A stretch of 26,645 nucleotides of DNA from a virus. Both the position numbers and the translations under genes were made by a program. Shown in pieces: positions 12,455 to 22,141 of the stretch. Numbering within the stretch: the first letter of the stretch is position 1; every line of letters begins with the position of its first letter. Location of the stretch: positions 1 to 26,645 of IMG/VR virus record IMGVR_UViG_3300028608_000067, one strand, 5' to 3'. The notes under the pieces were generated by a model. It was not told the origin of the DNA. It was given only the letters and a program-made list of their open reading frames with translations, and searched no databases.

Positions 12455-14781
12455 CTGGCGTACTGCAACCCACCTTTGCCGCCGGCGAACTGTCGCCATC
12501 GGCTAGCGCGCGGACCGATATCGCCCGCTATTACACCGGCTTGAAGCTGTGCCGGAACTTCATGGTCATGCCTTATGGCGGCATCCGTAACCGCCCTGGC
12601 ACTAAGTTTGTGTGCGAAGTCGCCGACTCCGCGAAGCTGAACCGCCTGATCCCGTTTCAATTCAACGACCAGCAGACCTACATCCTGCAGTTCGGTGATT
12701 TGAACATGCGGGTCATCAAGGATGGCGGTCAGATTCTTTCGGGTGGTGTGCCCTATCAGCTCGGTATGCCCTACAGCCAGTTCGATCTGCCGCAACTCAA
12801 CTTCACGCAGTCTGCGGACCTGATGACCTTCGCGCATCCGACCTACAAGCCGCGCGAGCTGGGCCGCCTGGCGCACGATAACTGGATCACTTCCGAGATC
12901 AGCCTTGCGCCTCGCATTGCAGCGCCGGCATCTGCAACCGCAACACCAACGGCCGGGACCGGCACCAACACGCAGGTCTGGCGATACCAGGTCACTGCCG
13001 TGCTGGATGATGGCAACAGCATCGACGAGTCGCTGCCAGTCACATCGAACGCGGTCACGATCTTTCCGGACACAGCTTCTGCGACTCTCGTCTGGCCTGC
13101 CGTGGTGGGTGCGACCTATTACATCGTCTACAAGGACAACGCCGGCGCCGGGATCTACGGCTTTATCGGCCGTGCCACTGCACTGACGTTCGTTGACCGC
13201 AATGTCACGGCGATCAAGACGGACACCCCACCGAACGGCAACGACCCGTTCGTAGGCGCCAACAACTACCCAGGTGCGGTCGGCTATTACCAGCAGCGCC
13301 TGGCGTTCGCCGGCAGCAACAACAATCCCCAGACCGTGTGGATGTCCAAGACCGGGCTATTTAAGAACTTCGGGTTCTCGGTACCAAACAAGGATGACGA
13401 CGCCATCACCTTCACCATTGCCAGCAAAGAGGTGAACCGCATGCGTCACCTGGTTGGCCTGGATAAGCTGCTGGGGCTGACTTCCGGCGGTGAGTGGACG
13501 TTCTCCGGCGGTGATACCGGACTTACTGCCAAGACCATACAGGCCAGCCAGAAAGGCTATGACGGCTCGTCGCAGGTGCCACCGGTGGTGGTCGGCAATA
13601 ACGCCGTGTACCTCCAGGCACGTGGTAGCCGGGTTTCCTCGTTTGGGTACTCGCTTGAGGCTGACGGTTTCGTGGCCGGTGACCTGACGATTTTCAGTGC
13701 CCACCTATTCCGCGGCTACGAGCTAACCAGCGTTGCTTATCAGAAAATCCCTGACTCGATCGTCTGGTACGTCCGCAACGACGGCAAGCTGCTGGGACTG
13801 ACCTATCTTCCCGAGCAGCAGCTTGTCGGCTGGCACTGGCACGACACTGACGGGTTCGTCGAATCCATTGCCTGCATCCCCGAAGGCCAGGAAGACGCGC
13901 TGTACATGGTTGTCCGCAGGACGATCAATGGCGTGCAGAAACGCTATGTTGAGCGCATGGCGACCCGGCAGATCCTTTCTGTTGAAGATGGTTTCTTTGT
14001 TGACTGTGGCCTGACGTATGACGGGCGTAACACCGACATCAACAAGAAGATGCGGCTTTCTGGCGGTACTACCTGGGGCTTCCCCGAGGTAGTGACCATG
14101 ACCGCTACTGGTCATGCACCATTCACTGCCGGCAGCGTTGGAGTGAATTACTCCCTCAAGTTGCAGGTAACTGACGCCAATGAGGATGTACACACGGAGA
14201 TCGTCCGGGTCGAAGTGGTTGGCTACACCAGCACAACAGTAGTCACGGTCAAGCTGTTGGTGATTTGCCCTCAGGCCTTGCAGAACGTCAATGTCTCCAA
14301 CTGGGCGAGGCAGGCGAAAATCATTTCAGGCCTCGGCCACCTCGAAGGCAAGACGGTTTCAATCTTGACCGATGGCAGCGTGCACCCGCAGCGGGTCGTC
14401 GCTGGCGGAACAATCACGCTGCAAGAAGCCGCGGGCGTTGCGCATGTCGGCCTTCCGTACTACTCAGATGCCGAAACGCTCAACATCGAGCTGAAGAACG
14501 CCAACGAAACGGTTCTCGACAAGAAGATCGCGGTCACGTCGCTGACGGTCATCGTTGAAGAGTCGCGGGGCATCTTTGCTGGCAAGGACAAAAACTCCCT
14601 GTACGAGGAAAAAACCGAGCGAGACACCTACGAGTTGCCGCTTGAACTGCTCACTGGTCAAACCGCAATCGCCATTTCCAACGACTGGCAGGGCAAAGGC
14701 CGGGTGTTCATTCGTCAGTCTGATCCGTTGCCGCTGTCGATTCTGGCGGTCATTCCGGAGGTGACCTTTGGTGGTAGCTGA
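12451..14781 (+). CDS. Tail tubular protein B-like nozzle protein
   Basis: A 776-residue protein equivalent to T7 gp12, the hexameric nozzle of the short tail. It starts MTGVLQPTFAAGELSPSASARTDIARYYTGLKLCRNFMV, the characteristic F-x-x-GE-x-SP/D-x-x-x-x-Y-x-x-G-x-x-x-x-N opening of this group, followed by GGIRNRPGTKFV. The part at about 270-300 (YPGAVGYYQQRLAFAGSNNNPQTVW) is the core beta-propeller-like signature. The C-terminal half includes LEGKTVSILTDGSVHPQRVV and GLPYYSDAETL, also typical. Residues about 150-265 look like an inserted fibronectin-like domain (VWRYQVTAVLDDGNSIDES). Residues about 530-600 are the segment that domain databases often flag as FCCH-like in phage nozzles. Overlaps the adaptor gene by four bases and the next gene by eleven. 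Confidence 0.9.
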   Translation: MTGVLQPTFAAGELSPSASARTDIARYYTGLKLCRNFMVMPYGGIRNRPGTKFVCEVADSAKLNRLIPFQFNDQQTYILQFGDLNMRVIKDGGQILSGGVPYQLGMPYSQFDLPQLNFTQSADLMTFAHPTYKPRELGRLAHDNWITSEISLAPRIAAPASATATPTAGTGTNTQVWRYQVTAVLDDGNSIDESLPVTSNAVTIFPDTASATLVWPAVVGATYYIVYKDNAGAGIYGFIGRATALTFVDRNVTAIKTDTPPNGNDPFVGANNYPGAVGYYQQRLAFAGSNNNPQTVWMSKTGLFKNFGFSVPNKDDDAITFTIASKEVNRMRHLVGLDKLLGLTSGGEWTFSGGDTGLTAKTIQASQKGYDGSSQVPPVVVGNNAVYLQARGSRVSSFGYSLEADGFVAGDLTIFSAHLFRGYELTSVAYQKIPDSIVWYVRNDGKLLGLTYLPEQQLVGWHWHDTDGFVESIACIPEGQEDALYMVVRRTINGVQKRYVERMATRQILSVEDGFFVDCGLTYDGRNTDINKKMRLSGGTTWGFPEVVTMTATGHAPFTAGSVGVNYSLKLQVTDANEDVHTEIVRVEVVGYTSTTVVTVKLLVICPQALQNVNVSNWARQAKIISGLGHLEGKTVSILTDGSVHPQRVVAGGTITLQEAAGVAHVGLPYYSDAETLNIELKNANETVLDKKIAVTSLTVIVEESRGIFAGKDKNSLYEEKTERDTYELPLELLTGQTAIAISNDWQGKGRVFIRQSDPLPLSILAVIPEVTFGGS

Positions 14782-15235
14782 AGTATTGCCGGTCACGGTT
14801 GTAGACGTGGCCAGCATCCTGCCCATCGTGCGGCAGGCCGACATCGATGAGATCACCGAAGCACTGGGCATTCCCATGGAAGAGGCGCTGCTTGATGCGA
14901 TCACTGGCAGCCTCAACGCCAAAAAGATCGTCGTTGATGGCCTGGTGGTTGCGGTGTTCGGCGATGCGGTTCACAGCATTTTGGGTTCAGTCGGCGTGCC
15001 GTGGTTGATATCCACAATTCATGTGGAAAAACACGCAAGGGCCTTCCTCAAGGTCTGCAAGCCTGAGGTTCAAGGCATGCTGACCCGTCACCGTCACCTG
15101 ATGAATTACGTCGATGCCCGCAACACAGTCGCCATGCGCTGGCTCAAGTGGCTCGGCTTCTCCTTTGGCCCGGCCGCCCCGTACGGCGTCCGTCGCTTTC
15201 CGTTTCACCCATTCACATTGAACAGAGAGATTTAA
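14771..15235 (+). CDS. T7 gp13-like phage protein
   Basis: A 154-residue protein resembling the gp13 group of T7-like phages, with a GNAT acetyltransferase-like layout: a central VVDGLVVAVFGDAVHSILG strand region, PWLISTIHVEKHARAFLKVCK, and a C-terminal MNYVDARNTVAMRWLKWLGFSF. That last piece is like the V-x-x-x-N-x-x-A-x-x-x-Y/L-x-x-x-GF end of acetyltransferases. In T7, gp13 is needed for virion morphogenesis. The TTG at 14768 and GTG at 14771 are adjacent; GTG 14771 is chosen because GGAGGTGA ends six bases before it. It overlaps the nozzle gene. Enzymatic activity is not implied. Confidence 0.8.
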   Translation: MVAEVLPVTVVDVASILPIVRQADIDEITEALGIPMEEALLDAITGSLNAKKIVVDGLVVAVFGDAVHSILGSVGVPWLISTIHVEKHARAFLKVCKPEVQGMLTRHRHLMNYVDARNTVAMRWLKWLGFSFGPAAPYGVRRFPFHPFTLNREI

Positions 15236-15237
15236 CT

Positions 15238-15708
15238 ATGTGCTGGATGGCATTGATCCCGGCCGCCATCGCCATTGCTGGCGGTGTGATGGGGGCCCAA
15301 AACGCCAAGCAGGAAGGCGCTTTCAACGCGAGCATGCTCACCGGCAACGCGGCGTTCAAACAACAGGCTGCCGATGAAACCATTGCCGCCGGCAACACGT
15401 CGGCAGATTGGCAGCGTGTTCGCACTGGGCAGGCCGTTGGCTCCCAGCGTTCAGCTTTGGCAGCCAATGGAATCGACGTGAACAGCGGCAGTGCGGCGAA
15501 CCTGCAAGATGACACCGCCATGCTGGGCGAGTTGGATGCCCTGACGATCCAGAACAACGCAGCGCGCGAGGCTTACGGGTACAAGGTCCAAGCGAAACAG
15601 GATCTGCTCAACGCTGCCCAGGTTAAGACCAACGCGGGCAACAAGGCCACCGGCTCGATTCTCGGCGGCCTCGGTGGCGCCTTTGGTTCATTCGCAGGGG
15701 GTCGATAA
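15238..15708 (+). CDS. Internal virion protein, T7 gp14-like
   Basis: A 156-residue protein at the position of T7 gp14, the small internal core protein ejected first into the outer membrane at infection. The ATG at 15238 has a GAGA-type ribosome binding site just after the previous stop. The N-terminus MCWMALIPAAIAIAGGVMG is a hydrophobic segment. The middle is Ala/Gln/Asn-rich with GSQRSALAANGIDVNSGSAANLQDDTAMLGELDALTIQNNAAREAYGYK (approximately 69-117, discussed here as a whole region: a G-I-D-V-x-SGSA motif then a helix ending in REAYGY). The C-terminus is Gly-rich (GGLGGAFGSFAGGR). This pattern is the one seen in gp14-family core proteins. Confidence 0.8.
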   Translation: MCWMALIPAAIAIAGGVMGAQNAKQEGAFNASMLTGNAAFKQQAADETIAAGNTSADWQRVRTGQAVGSQRSALAANGIDVNSGSAANLQDDTAMLGELDALTIQNNAAREAYGYKVQAKQDLLNAAQVKTNAGNKATGSILGGLGGAFGSFAGGR

Positions 15709-17802
15709 ATGCCACGGGTACCGACATACGACACGCCTCAGGTTCAGTCGCAGCCTGGACGAGCCATCGAACTGCGTGGCGTTGCGCCTGATAGCTCGCC
15801 CATTGCTGAAGGGTTGCAGAGTTTTCAGCGCGGCGCCCAGATCCTGGCCAACAAAGAGCGGGAAAAGGCCGATACCGCGCTGCTGCTGGACGCTGACAAT
15901 CAGCTGACCAAGTGGCAGCAGAAGACGATGTACGACGAAAACGGGGGCGTATTCACTCGTAAGGGCAAGAACGCGCTCGATGTTACCAACCAGACGCTGG
16001 AGCAGTTCGAGCAGACCCAAGCGGAAATCGCCAAGTCCCTGACCAATGACCAGCAGAAGGCGCGTTACGCGCAGATCGTGGCCAGCCGCCGCAACTCGCT
16101 ATCCAACGACCTGAACCGGTACGAATACAGCGAGCGCCAGAACTATTACGGCGAGGTCGAGAAAGGCCAGCTTGAAACATCGATGCAGGGCGCCGCGCTC
16201 GATTACCAGGATCCCGCCAAGGTCGATGGCTACCGGCAGAAGATCGATGCCGTTTTGGCCAGCCGTGCCCAGCGCCTTGGATTGTCACCGGAAGCTGCCC
16301 AGGCTGAACGGTTGAGCACTGTCAGCGGCATGTCCACGGCAGTGATCCAGCGCATGCTGGTGGACTCCCCGCAGAAGGCGAAAGGCTATTTTGATTCCTT
16401 CAAAGACCAGATGACGGCCGAAGACCAGATCCGGGCGAGCAACGGTATTGACCAGGGCTTTCGCCGTCAGGAAGCCGAAGCACGCCAGCGCCAGGTCGAG
16501 GCCCGCCAGTTGCAGGCAATCAACCGCATGGAGCTGAGCGGACGCGTGCAGGATGCCAGCGCAGCCTATTCGCAGGGCCTGGACTTCGAGAATCCGCCCA
16601 GCTATGCCGACTTCAAGGCTGCATACGGTGACAAGGCCGACGATCAGTACAAGTCGTTTGCCAAGGTCCAGGCTATTGCGCCGGCAATCCGGGAGTTCGC
16701 TACCGCCACACCGGAAGAGCGTCAGGAAATTATGGGTAAATTCCAGCCGGCGAAGGATGGCGTGGCCGGTGAAGGATTCAAGGAAGACTCCCAGCTCTAT
16801 CAGCATCTGACCAGTGTTGGTGTAGGCCTGATGAAACAGCAGCAGACTGACCCAGCCGCGTACGTCGCCAAGTACAGCCCAGTGGTGCAGCGGTCTTTCG
16901 CGGCAGCTCAGGAGGCAGGCACGCCAGAGGCTTACCAGGCTTACGCCAATGCCACGTTGGCCGAGCAGCAGCGTCTCGGGGTTGCTCAACCAAAGCTTCT
17001 GCCGGATGCGGCCGCCGATCAATTTGCCGCGCAATTCAACCAACAGGTTGAGGGTGGAGAGAACGCAGCGACACTGGTCGAGCAGCAGGCGCAGTTGTGG
17101 GGCAGCAAGTTTCCCGCCGTGCTGCAGCAGGTCGGCAACAAGCTGCCAGCAGAAGCCCAAGTCATTGCCACCAGCTTGCCGAAGGACCTCGCCGAGCGCA
17201 TGGCATCGGTGGCCACCCTGAAAGATAAGGAACTCAGCGCAGGGTTGCAGAAGGGCCAGCAAGACGAGATCAGCCAGTCGGTTCAGCAGGCGATGCAGCC
17301 GTTCGCCGAGTCGTTGCAGGGCCAGGCTGGTGGGATCAGCACCTACAGCACCATGTACAAGGCGGCCACTCGAACCGCCATGTCCTACGTTTTACAGGGC
17401 GAATCCCCGAAGGACGCAGCGCAGAAGGTCGTCAATGGCATGCTCAATGATAAATACGACTTCTTTGGCACCTACCGTGTGCCCAAGACGCTCGACACCA
17501 ATGCCGTCAGCCGTGGCGCTGAAGAGACCCTGAAGAGCATCACCCCTGAAGAACTTATGCCGCTGCCTGGTATCAGCGGCGTTGCCGAGACTGAAAACGC
17601 TCGCCAGTTGCACGAAGCGCTGCAAGCCAATGGGCAGTGGGTACCGACCAACGATGAAAGCGGTTTGGCACTGACACTCAACGGGTACCGGGTGCGTGGC
17701 AAGGACGGCAAGCCACTGGTTAAAAGCTGGGCCGAACTGCAACAGCAGGGCCTCACCGCCCCAGCCAAGTCGGGCGCGCCAATCATGGGGATCTACAATT
17801 GA
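15709..17802 (+). CDS. Internal virion (DNA ejection) protein, T7 gp15-like
   Basis: A 697-residue helical protein, rich in Gln and Ala, directly following the gp14-like gene. T7 gp15 (747 residues) forms part of the internal core and, after ejection, the trans-periplasmic channel. Here the N-terminus (PRVPTYDTPQVQ) matches the usual start of ejection proteins in this phage group. A long helical region follows (FQRGAQILANKEREKADTALLLDADNQL from about residue 39), then TPR-like helical repeats through the middle. The C-terminus contains the compact segment LALTLNGYRVRGKDGKPLVKSW. No transglycosylase, protease or lysozyme motif was seen. The gene starts one base after the previous stop and overlaps the next gene by four bases. 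Confidence 0.82.
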   Translation: MPRVPTYDTPQVQSQPGRAIELRGVAPDSSPIAEGLQSFQRGAQILANKEREKADTALLLDADNQLTKWQQKTMYDENGGVFTRKGKNALDVTNQTLEQFEQTQAEIAKSLTNDQQKARYAQIVASRRNSLSNDLNRYEYSERQNYYGEVEKGQLETSMQGAALDYQDPAKVDGYRQKIDAVLASRAQRLGLSPEAAQAERLSTVSGMSTAVIQRMLVDSPQKAKGYFDSFKDQMTAEDQIRASNGIDQGFRRQEAEARQRQVEARQLQAINRMELSGRVQDASAAYSQGLDFENPPSYADFKAAYGDKADDQYKSFAKVQAIAPAIREFATATPEERQEIMGKFQPAKDGVAGEGFKEDSQLYQHLTSVGVGLMKQQQTDPAAYVAKYSPVVQRSFAAAQEAGTPEAYQAYANATLAEQQRLGVAQPKLLPDAAADQFAAQFNQQVEGGENAATLVEQQAQLWGSKFPAVLQQVGNKLPAEAQVIATSLPKDLAERMASVATLKDKELSAGLQKGQQDEISQSVQQAMQPFAESLQGQAGGISTYSTMYKAATRTAMSYVLQGESPKDAAQKVVNGMLNDKYDFFGTYRVPKTLDTNAVSRGAEETLKSITPEELMPLPGISGVAETENARQLHEALQANGQWVPTNDESGLALTLNGYRVRGKDGKPLVKSWAELQQQGLTAPAKSGAPIMGIYN

Positions 17803-19574
17803 CCATCTTTGCAGGTGATGCCCCGGTACTTGACCGGCGCACAATGCTGGACATTCCTGCCCAGTCGGGCGAAGTGTTCGATGCAGCGTTCGATAGCGCT
17901 TTCTCCACCAACCCCACCACGTCGCTGGTCCGATCTGAAGAGCTCGCCCAGCAGGCAGACGGCCGCGCCGTGGTTATGGGGCCTGAGTCCTACCTTGCGC
18001 CGAACGCCGGTCGTCTTGAGCCTGATTCGCCGTTGGTTGAGGCCCAGTCCGCGCGGGACCGGGTTGCCGGCATGGGCCTCGACATCAAGATCCCTGACCA
18101 GGGCATTCGCCAAGGCGCACTGGATGTCCTGATTGATCGGCATCGCGAGCAGGCCGCCCGCCAGCAGGTTCTGGCCCGGGCGAATGGCGGCTCGATGGGC
18201 ACGCAGATTGCGGCCGGACTTGCAGCATCACTGCTGGACCCGCTCAACATCGCTTCGGCATTCGTGCCAGTGGTGGGCGAAGCGCGCTATGCCGCGATGC
18301 TGGGCCGTGCTGCGTCCCCGCTTGGCCGTGCTGGTGTTCGTGCTGGTGTCGGTGCTGTAGAAGGCGCGGTCGGTGCCGCCATACTTGAGCCGCTTCCATT
18401 GCTCGCCGCCAACCAGGACCAAACCGAATACGGTCTCTCCGACTCGCTGGCCAACATCGCACTGGGCGGGATCCTCGGCGGTGGTCTCCATTCCATTGGC
18501 GGCGCTGCATCTGATGCGCTGCGCCGGCGACTCTCCACCGAAACCCCAGCGGCCGACGTAGCGCCGAACATTGCCGATCGACAATCTGCGCCAGCAGTTC
18601 CTGCCCAGTCGGTTCGCGCCGCCGACTTTGAGCGCTTGTTCGATCAGGATCCAGAAACAGCCCTGCGTGCATCGCTGGCCCGCAGCCTTGAAGAGGATGG
18701 CGCCATACTTTCGCGCAATGCCCAGCGCCAGGCTGTTAATGAGATACGCGGAACGCTGACAGGCGAGCGCGTGGGAAATGTGGCCGATCTGAAAGCCGAA
18801 CGTGTAGGCCTGGTACAGCGCGATATGAATCTCGACGCAACTTTCCGCGACCGGGCAAAGGAGTTTCAGGGCCAGCGCATGAGCCGTAAGCAGGCAGAGC
18901 GAGCGGCGCGGGAATCGATCGCTGTCGACCGTGAGCAAATCCGGGCGCGTCAGGCCGAAATTGATACCCAGATCGAGCGAAACCGCACCGGCGAATTTGA
19001 CCGGCGCGACCTGGGCATGATCGAGCGGGGCGAAATCCCTGACAGACTTCGCCCGCAGATAGAGGCCCGCGCAAAGCAGATCATGGCTGGCTACCAGCAG
19101 CGGCCGCTGGGTCCAGCCGTACGCACCGCCCGGGAAACCGCCGAGTCTGCCGACTGGGCCGTGCGCGACAGTGCACTGCGCAGCGCCGTGGCTCAGGCCG
19201 TAACCGGCAGAGACATCGACGTGAACGCGTTGTTTGATCTGGATGTGTCAGCGAAGAACGCCGCCGCACTGGAATACGTGAAGCGCCCAACTGCCCGGCG
19301 TGTAGATCCGCAAGGCCAGGCCGAAAGTCTGCGCGTGGACGGCGACACCAAAGCTGCAGGGCAAGACGAACTGGAAACCACACGGCAGGCCTACGCCGAC
19401 GATCAGGCGCTGACGGATGAAATGCTCGAGCAGCTTTCGCCAGAGGACCGCGACATTGTGGTTGCCGCCAGTCGTGACGAAGCCCAAGCCGCACAGGCTC
19501 AGGCAGATCGCGCCGAACAATACTCGAAGGCCTACCGCGCCGCCGCCGTGTGCGACATAAGGAACGGACAATGA
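17799..19574 (+). CDS. Internal virion (DNA ejection) protein, first large component
   Basis: A 591-residue protein starting with TTG at 17799, with GGGGA at a suitable distance. The N-terminal 150 residues are mixed. Residues about 130-240 are strongly Gly/Ala-rich and amphipathic to hydrophobic (IAAGLAASLLDPLNIASAFVP, LGRAGVRAGVGAVEGAVGAAIL, SLANIALGGILGGGLHSIGGA), as seen in channel-forming or membrane-inserting ejection proteins. The C-terminal 300 residues are a charged, Arg/Glu/Ala-rich helical region. No SLT domain was recognised. It is followed in ATGA overlap by an 849-residue partner; together they are about the size of T7 gp16, so the pair may be a two-chain version of one ejection function. 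Name by position and composition. Confidence 0.75.
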   Translation: MTIFAGDAPVLDRRTMLDIPAQSGEVFDAAFDSAFSTNPTTSLVRSEELAQQADGRAVVMGPESYLAPNAGRLEPDSPLVEAQSARDRVAGMGLDIKIPDQGIRQGALDVLIDRHREQAARQQVLARANGGSMGTQIAAGLAASLLDPLNIASAFVPVVGEARYAAMLGRAASPLGRAGVRAGVGAVEGAVGAAILEPLPLLAANQDQTEYGLSDSLANIALGGILGGGLHSIGGAASDALRRRLSTETPAADVAPNIADRQSAPAVPAQSVRAADFERLFDQDPETALRASLARSLEEDGAILSRNAQRQAVNEIRGTLTGERVGNVADLKAERVGLVQRDMNLDATFRDRAKEFQGQRMSRKQAERAARESIAVDREQIRARQAEIDTQIERNRTGEFDRRDLGMIERGEIPDRLRPQIEARAKQIMAGYQQRPLGPAVRTARETAESADWAVRDSALRSAVAQAVTGRDIDVNALFDLDVSAKNAAALEYVKRPTARRVDPQGQAESLRVDGDTKAAGQDELETTRQAYADDQALTDEMLEQLSPEDRDIVVAASRDEAQAAQAQADRAEQYSKAYRAAAVCDIRNGQ

Positions 19575-22120
19575 CACCTTGCATTGATGCTGTACGGGCC
19601 GCCGCCGGCGACCTCGAAGACCAGGAGCTTGTTGAGATTTTCGAGCTGCTGCGCGGGCGAGCCAAGGAAATCATGGCCAGGGAAGGCGCGCTGGGCATGG
19701 AGCAGGCAACATTGCGTGCCGCCGACGAGCTCGGCAAGCAGGCCGAGCAGGCCGCCATTATCGAGAAACGCAACGCACTGATAAATCTGCGCCGCCGTGG
19801 CGAGATCGTTGCCTTTGTACGCGGCAGCTTCTCCGACCGGCCAGACCTGGGCATCGAGTCGCTATTGGTCGGTACCAACCTGGCGCGCCAGGGCTCGCGC
19901 CTGTCTGTGGCTGCTGAGCAGAAGTCGCTGGGGGATGCCTACATCGGCGGCCTGATCCACGACCTTGAAGCCAAGGACCTGACTGCCGTGCTCGCGAAGG
20001 GCAGCGCCGACATCGATATCGCTGACGCGCTGTGGAAGATCGGCAACGACCTGGACACGTCGAAACTGAACGACCAAGTGGTCGACATTGCGCGGGTTAT
20101 CCAGAAGTACCAGGAAGCCGCGCGCCTTGATGCTAACCGAGCCGGAGCCAATATCGGCAAGCTGCCTGGGTACATCGCTCGGCAGAGCCACGACAGCGAG
20201 AAAATAGGCTCGGCCGGGTTCACCAAATGGCGAGACGACATCCTGCCGCGCTTGGACCCGAAAACCTTCGACGGTGTGGCAGATGAAGGAAAGTTCCTGA
20301 AAGGTGTCTACGACGGGCTTGTCTCTGGCGATCACCTGAAATTCAATGCAGAGCCCAAGGCCAATGGGTTCAAAGGTCCAGCCAACATCGCGAAGAAGCT
20401 GAGCCAGGAGCGCGTGTTGCACTTTAAGGATGGTGTGGCCTGGCACGAATACAACCAGCTCTACGGAACCGGCAACCTGCGCGAGGCCGTGTTGCGCGGG
20501 CTTGATCTGTCTGGCCAGAACACTGCACTGATGCGCCGTCTCGGTACCAACCCAGAATCGAACCTCAACCTGGCAATGGACATCATTGCCGAGGACGTTC
20601 GCAAGTCCGGTGATCCGGCCGCGCTGACCAACTTCAATACAGCCCGGCAAACGATGCTGGCCAACCGGTTCGCAGAGGTCAGCGGTGCAACTCGAATCCC
20701 CGGCAATGCCACCCAGGCACGCATCGCGGCCAACGTTCGGGCGTGGCAATCGCTGTCCAAACTCGGCGGGGCGCTGTTGTCCAGCTTCACCGACCTTCCG
20801 GTAGCCGCCAGTGAAATGCGGTACCAGGGCAAGAACTTCCTCGGATCACTGGGTGAAATGACCGCGGGCCTCGCCAAGGGTAAAGGTAGCCTGGAGCAGC
20901 GCGAAATCCTGTCCAGCTTCGGGGTGTACGCGGATTCAATGCGAGGCGAGATCATGCGCCGCTTCTCGGCCGATGACTCGGTGGGCGGCAAAATGAGTCG
21001 GGGCATGTCGCTGTTCTTCAAGTTGAATGGCCTGTCCTGGTGGACTGACGCCAACAAGGCCAGTGCGGGCCTGATGATGGCCCACAACCTGGCGCAGAAC
21101 AAAGGCCGGGCGTGGGCCACGATGGACGCCGGGTTTCGCCGAACGCTTGCCCTGTACGACATCGACGCGGGCAAGTGGGATCTGTTGCGCAGCATGGATA
21201 CCAAGATGGCTGACGGTCGCGACTACCTGACTCCGGACGGAATCGCCGACATCCCAGCCGAAAAGATCGGCGCCTACCTCACGGAGCAGGGCCGCAAGGT
21301 TTCCGATTCGTCTATCCGCGAAACCCGCGAAGGGATGGAGCGCAGTCTGCGTGCCTACGTCAATGACCGGGTCAGCTATGCGGTGCTGGAGCCAGATGCC
21401 CGCACTCGATCGATCATGAACCAAGGCACCCGCCCGGGCACGATGATGGGCGACCTCAACCGGTTCCTGACTCAGTTCAAAAGTTTTCCTGCTGCTTATA
21501 TGCAGAAGACCTTGGGGCGCGAACTGTACGGCCGTGGTTACGCGCCGACACCGCTGGGCGAGGGGTACCGGGGCAGTAAGGATTTGATTGCCGCCTTGCG
21601 CAACGGCAACGGGGAAAAGCTCGGCATTGCCCAGCTGCTGTTGTGGACCACCGCCTTTGGCTATCTGTCGATGGCATCCAAGGACATCGCCAAGGGCCGG
21701 GAGCCCCGTCCAGTTGATGATCCGAAGACATGGGTGGCGGCAATGGTGCAGGGTGGTGGCTTCGGCATCTTCGGTGACTTCATGTTCGGCGAGGTCAGTC
21801 GCTTCGGTAACAAGCCGTTGGAAACACTGGCCGGGCCCACGCTGGGTACCGCCGCCAGCGCCGTCGACCTCTGGAGCAAAGTCCGTTCGGGTGACGATGC
21901 TGCCGCCTCGGCAATGCGCCTTGCCCAGAACAATACCCCGTTCCTGAACCTCTTCTATACCCGCATCGCCATGGACCACCTGTTCCTCTATTCAGTCCAG
22001 GAAGCGCTGAACCCCGGTTCGCTTCGCCGCACTGAGCAGCGCATTCAGAAGGAAAACGGTCAGCAGTTCCTGGTGCGCCCGTCCCAGAGCTACGCCGATC
22101 CGCTGGGCATAGCCCGCTAA
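19571..22120 (+). CDS. Largest internal virion (DNA ejection) protein
   Basis: An 849-residue protein. The ATG at 19571 is selected because AAGGA precedes it and it overlaps the previous stop; an ATG 21 bases upstream lies within the earlier gene. The central part resembles the C-terminal half of gp16-type ejection proteins of podoviruses: WQSLSKLGGALLSSFTDLPV (about 396-415), then a hydrophobic to amphipathic run through SRGMSLFFKLNGLSWWTDANK. Toward the end is FLTQFKSFPAAYMQKTLGR (about 631-649), with SKDIAKGREPRP and a final NNTPFLNLFYTRIAMDHLFLYSVQEALNPG. These blocks recur in the largest ejection proteins of this phage type. It would be delivered into the cell with the DNA and help pull the genome in. 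The terminator at 22142 follows. Confidence 0.83.
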   Translation: MTPCIDAVRAAAGDLEDQELVEIFELLRGRAKEIMAREGALGMEQATLRAADELGKQAEQAAIIEKRNALINLRRRGEIVAFVRGSFSDRPDLGIESLLVGTNLARQGSRLSVAAEQKSLGDAYIGGLIHDLEAKDLTAVLAKGSADIDIADALWKIGNDLDTSKLNDQVVDIARVIQKYQEAARLDANRAGANIGKLPGYIARQSHDSEKIGSAGFTKWRDDILPRLDPKTFDGVADEGKFLKGVYDGLVSGDHLKFNAEPKANGFKGPANIAKKLSQERVLHFKDGVAWHEYNQLYGTGNLREAVLRGLDLSGQNTALMRRLGTNPESNLNLAMDIIAEDVRKSGDPAALTNFNTARQTMLANRFAEVSGATRIPGNATQARIAANVRAWQSLSKLGGALLSSFTDLPVAASEMRYQGKNFLGSLGEMTAGLAKGKGSLEQREILSSFGVYADSMRGEIMRRFSADDSVGGKMSRGMSLFFKLNGLSWWTDANKASAGLMMAHNLAQNKGRAWATMDAGFRRTLALYDIDAGKWDLLRSMDTKMADGRDYLTPDGIADIPAEKIGAYLTEQGRKVSDSSIRETREGMERSLRAYVNDRVSYAVLEPDARTRSIMNQGTRPGTMMGDLNRFLTQFKSFPAAYMQKTLGRELYGRGYAPTPLGEGYRGSKDLIAALRNGNGEKLGIAQLLLWTTAFGYLSMASKDIAKGREPRPVDDPKTWVAAMVQGGGFGIFGDFMFGEVSRFGNKPLETLAGPTLGTAASAVDLWSKVRSGDDAAASAMRLAQNNTPFLNLFYTRIAMDHLFLYSVQEALNPGSLRRTEQRIQKENGQQFLVRPSQSYADPLGIAR

Positions 22121-22141
22121 CACAAAACCCCATCCCCACCG

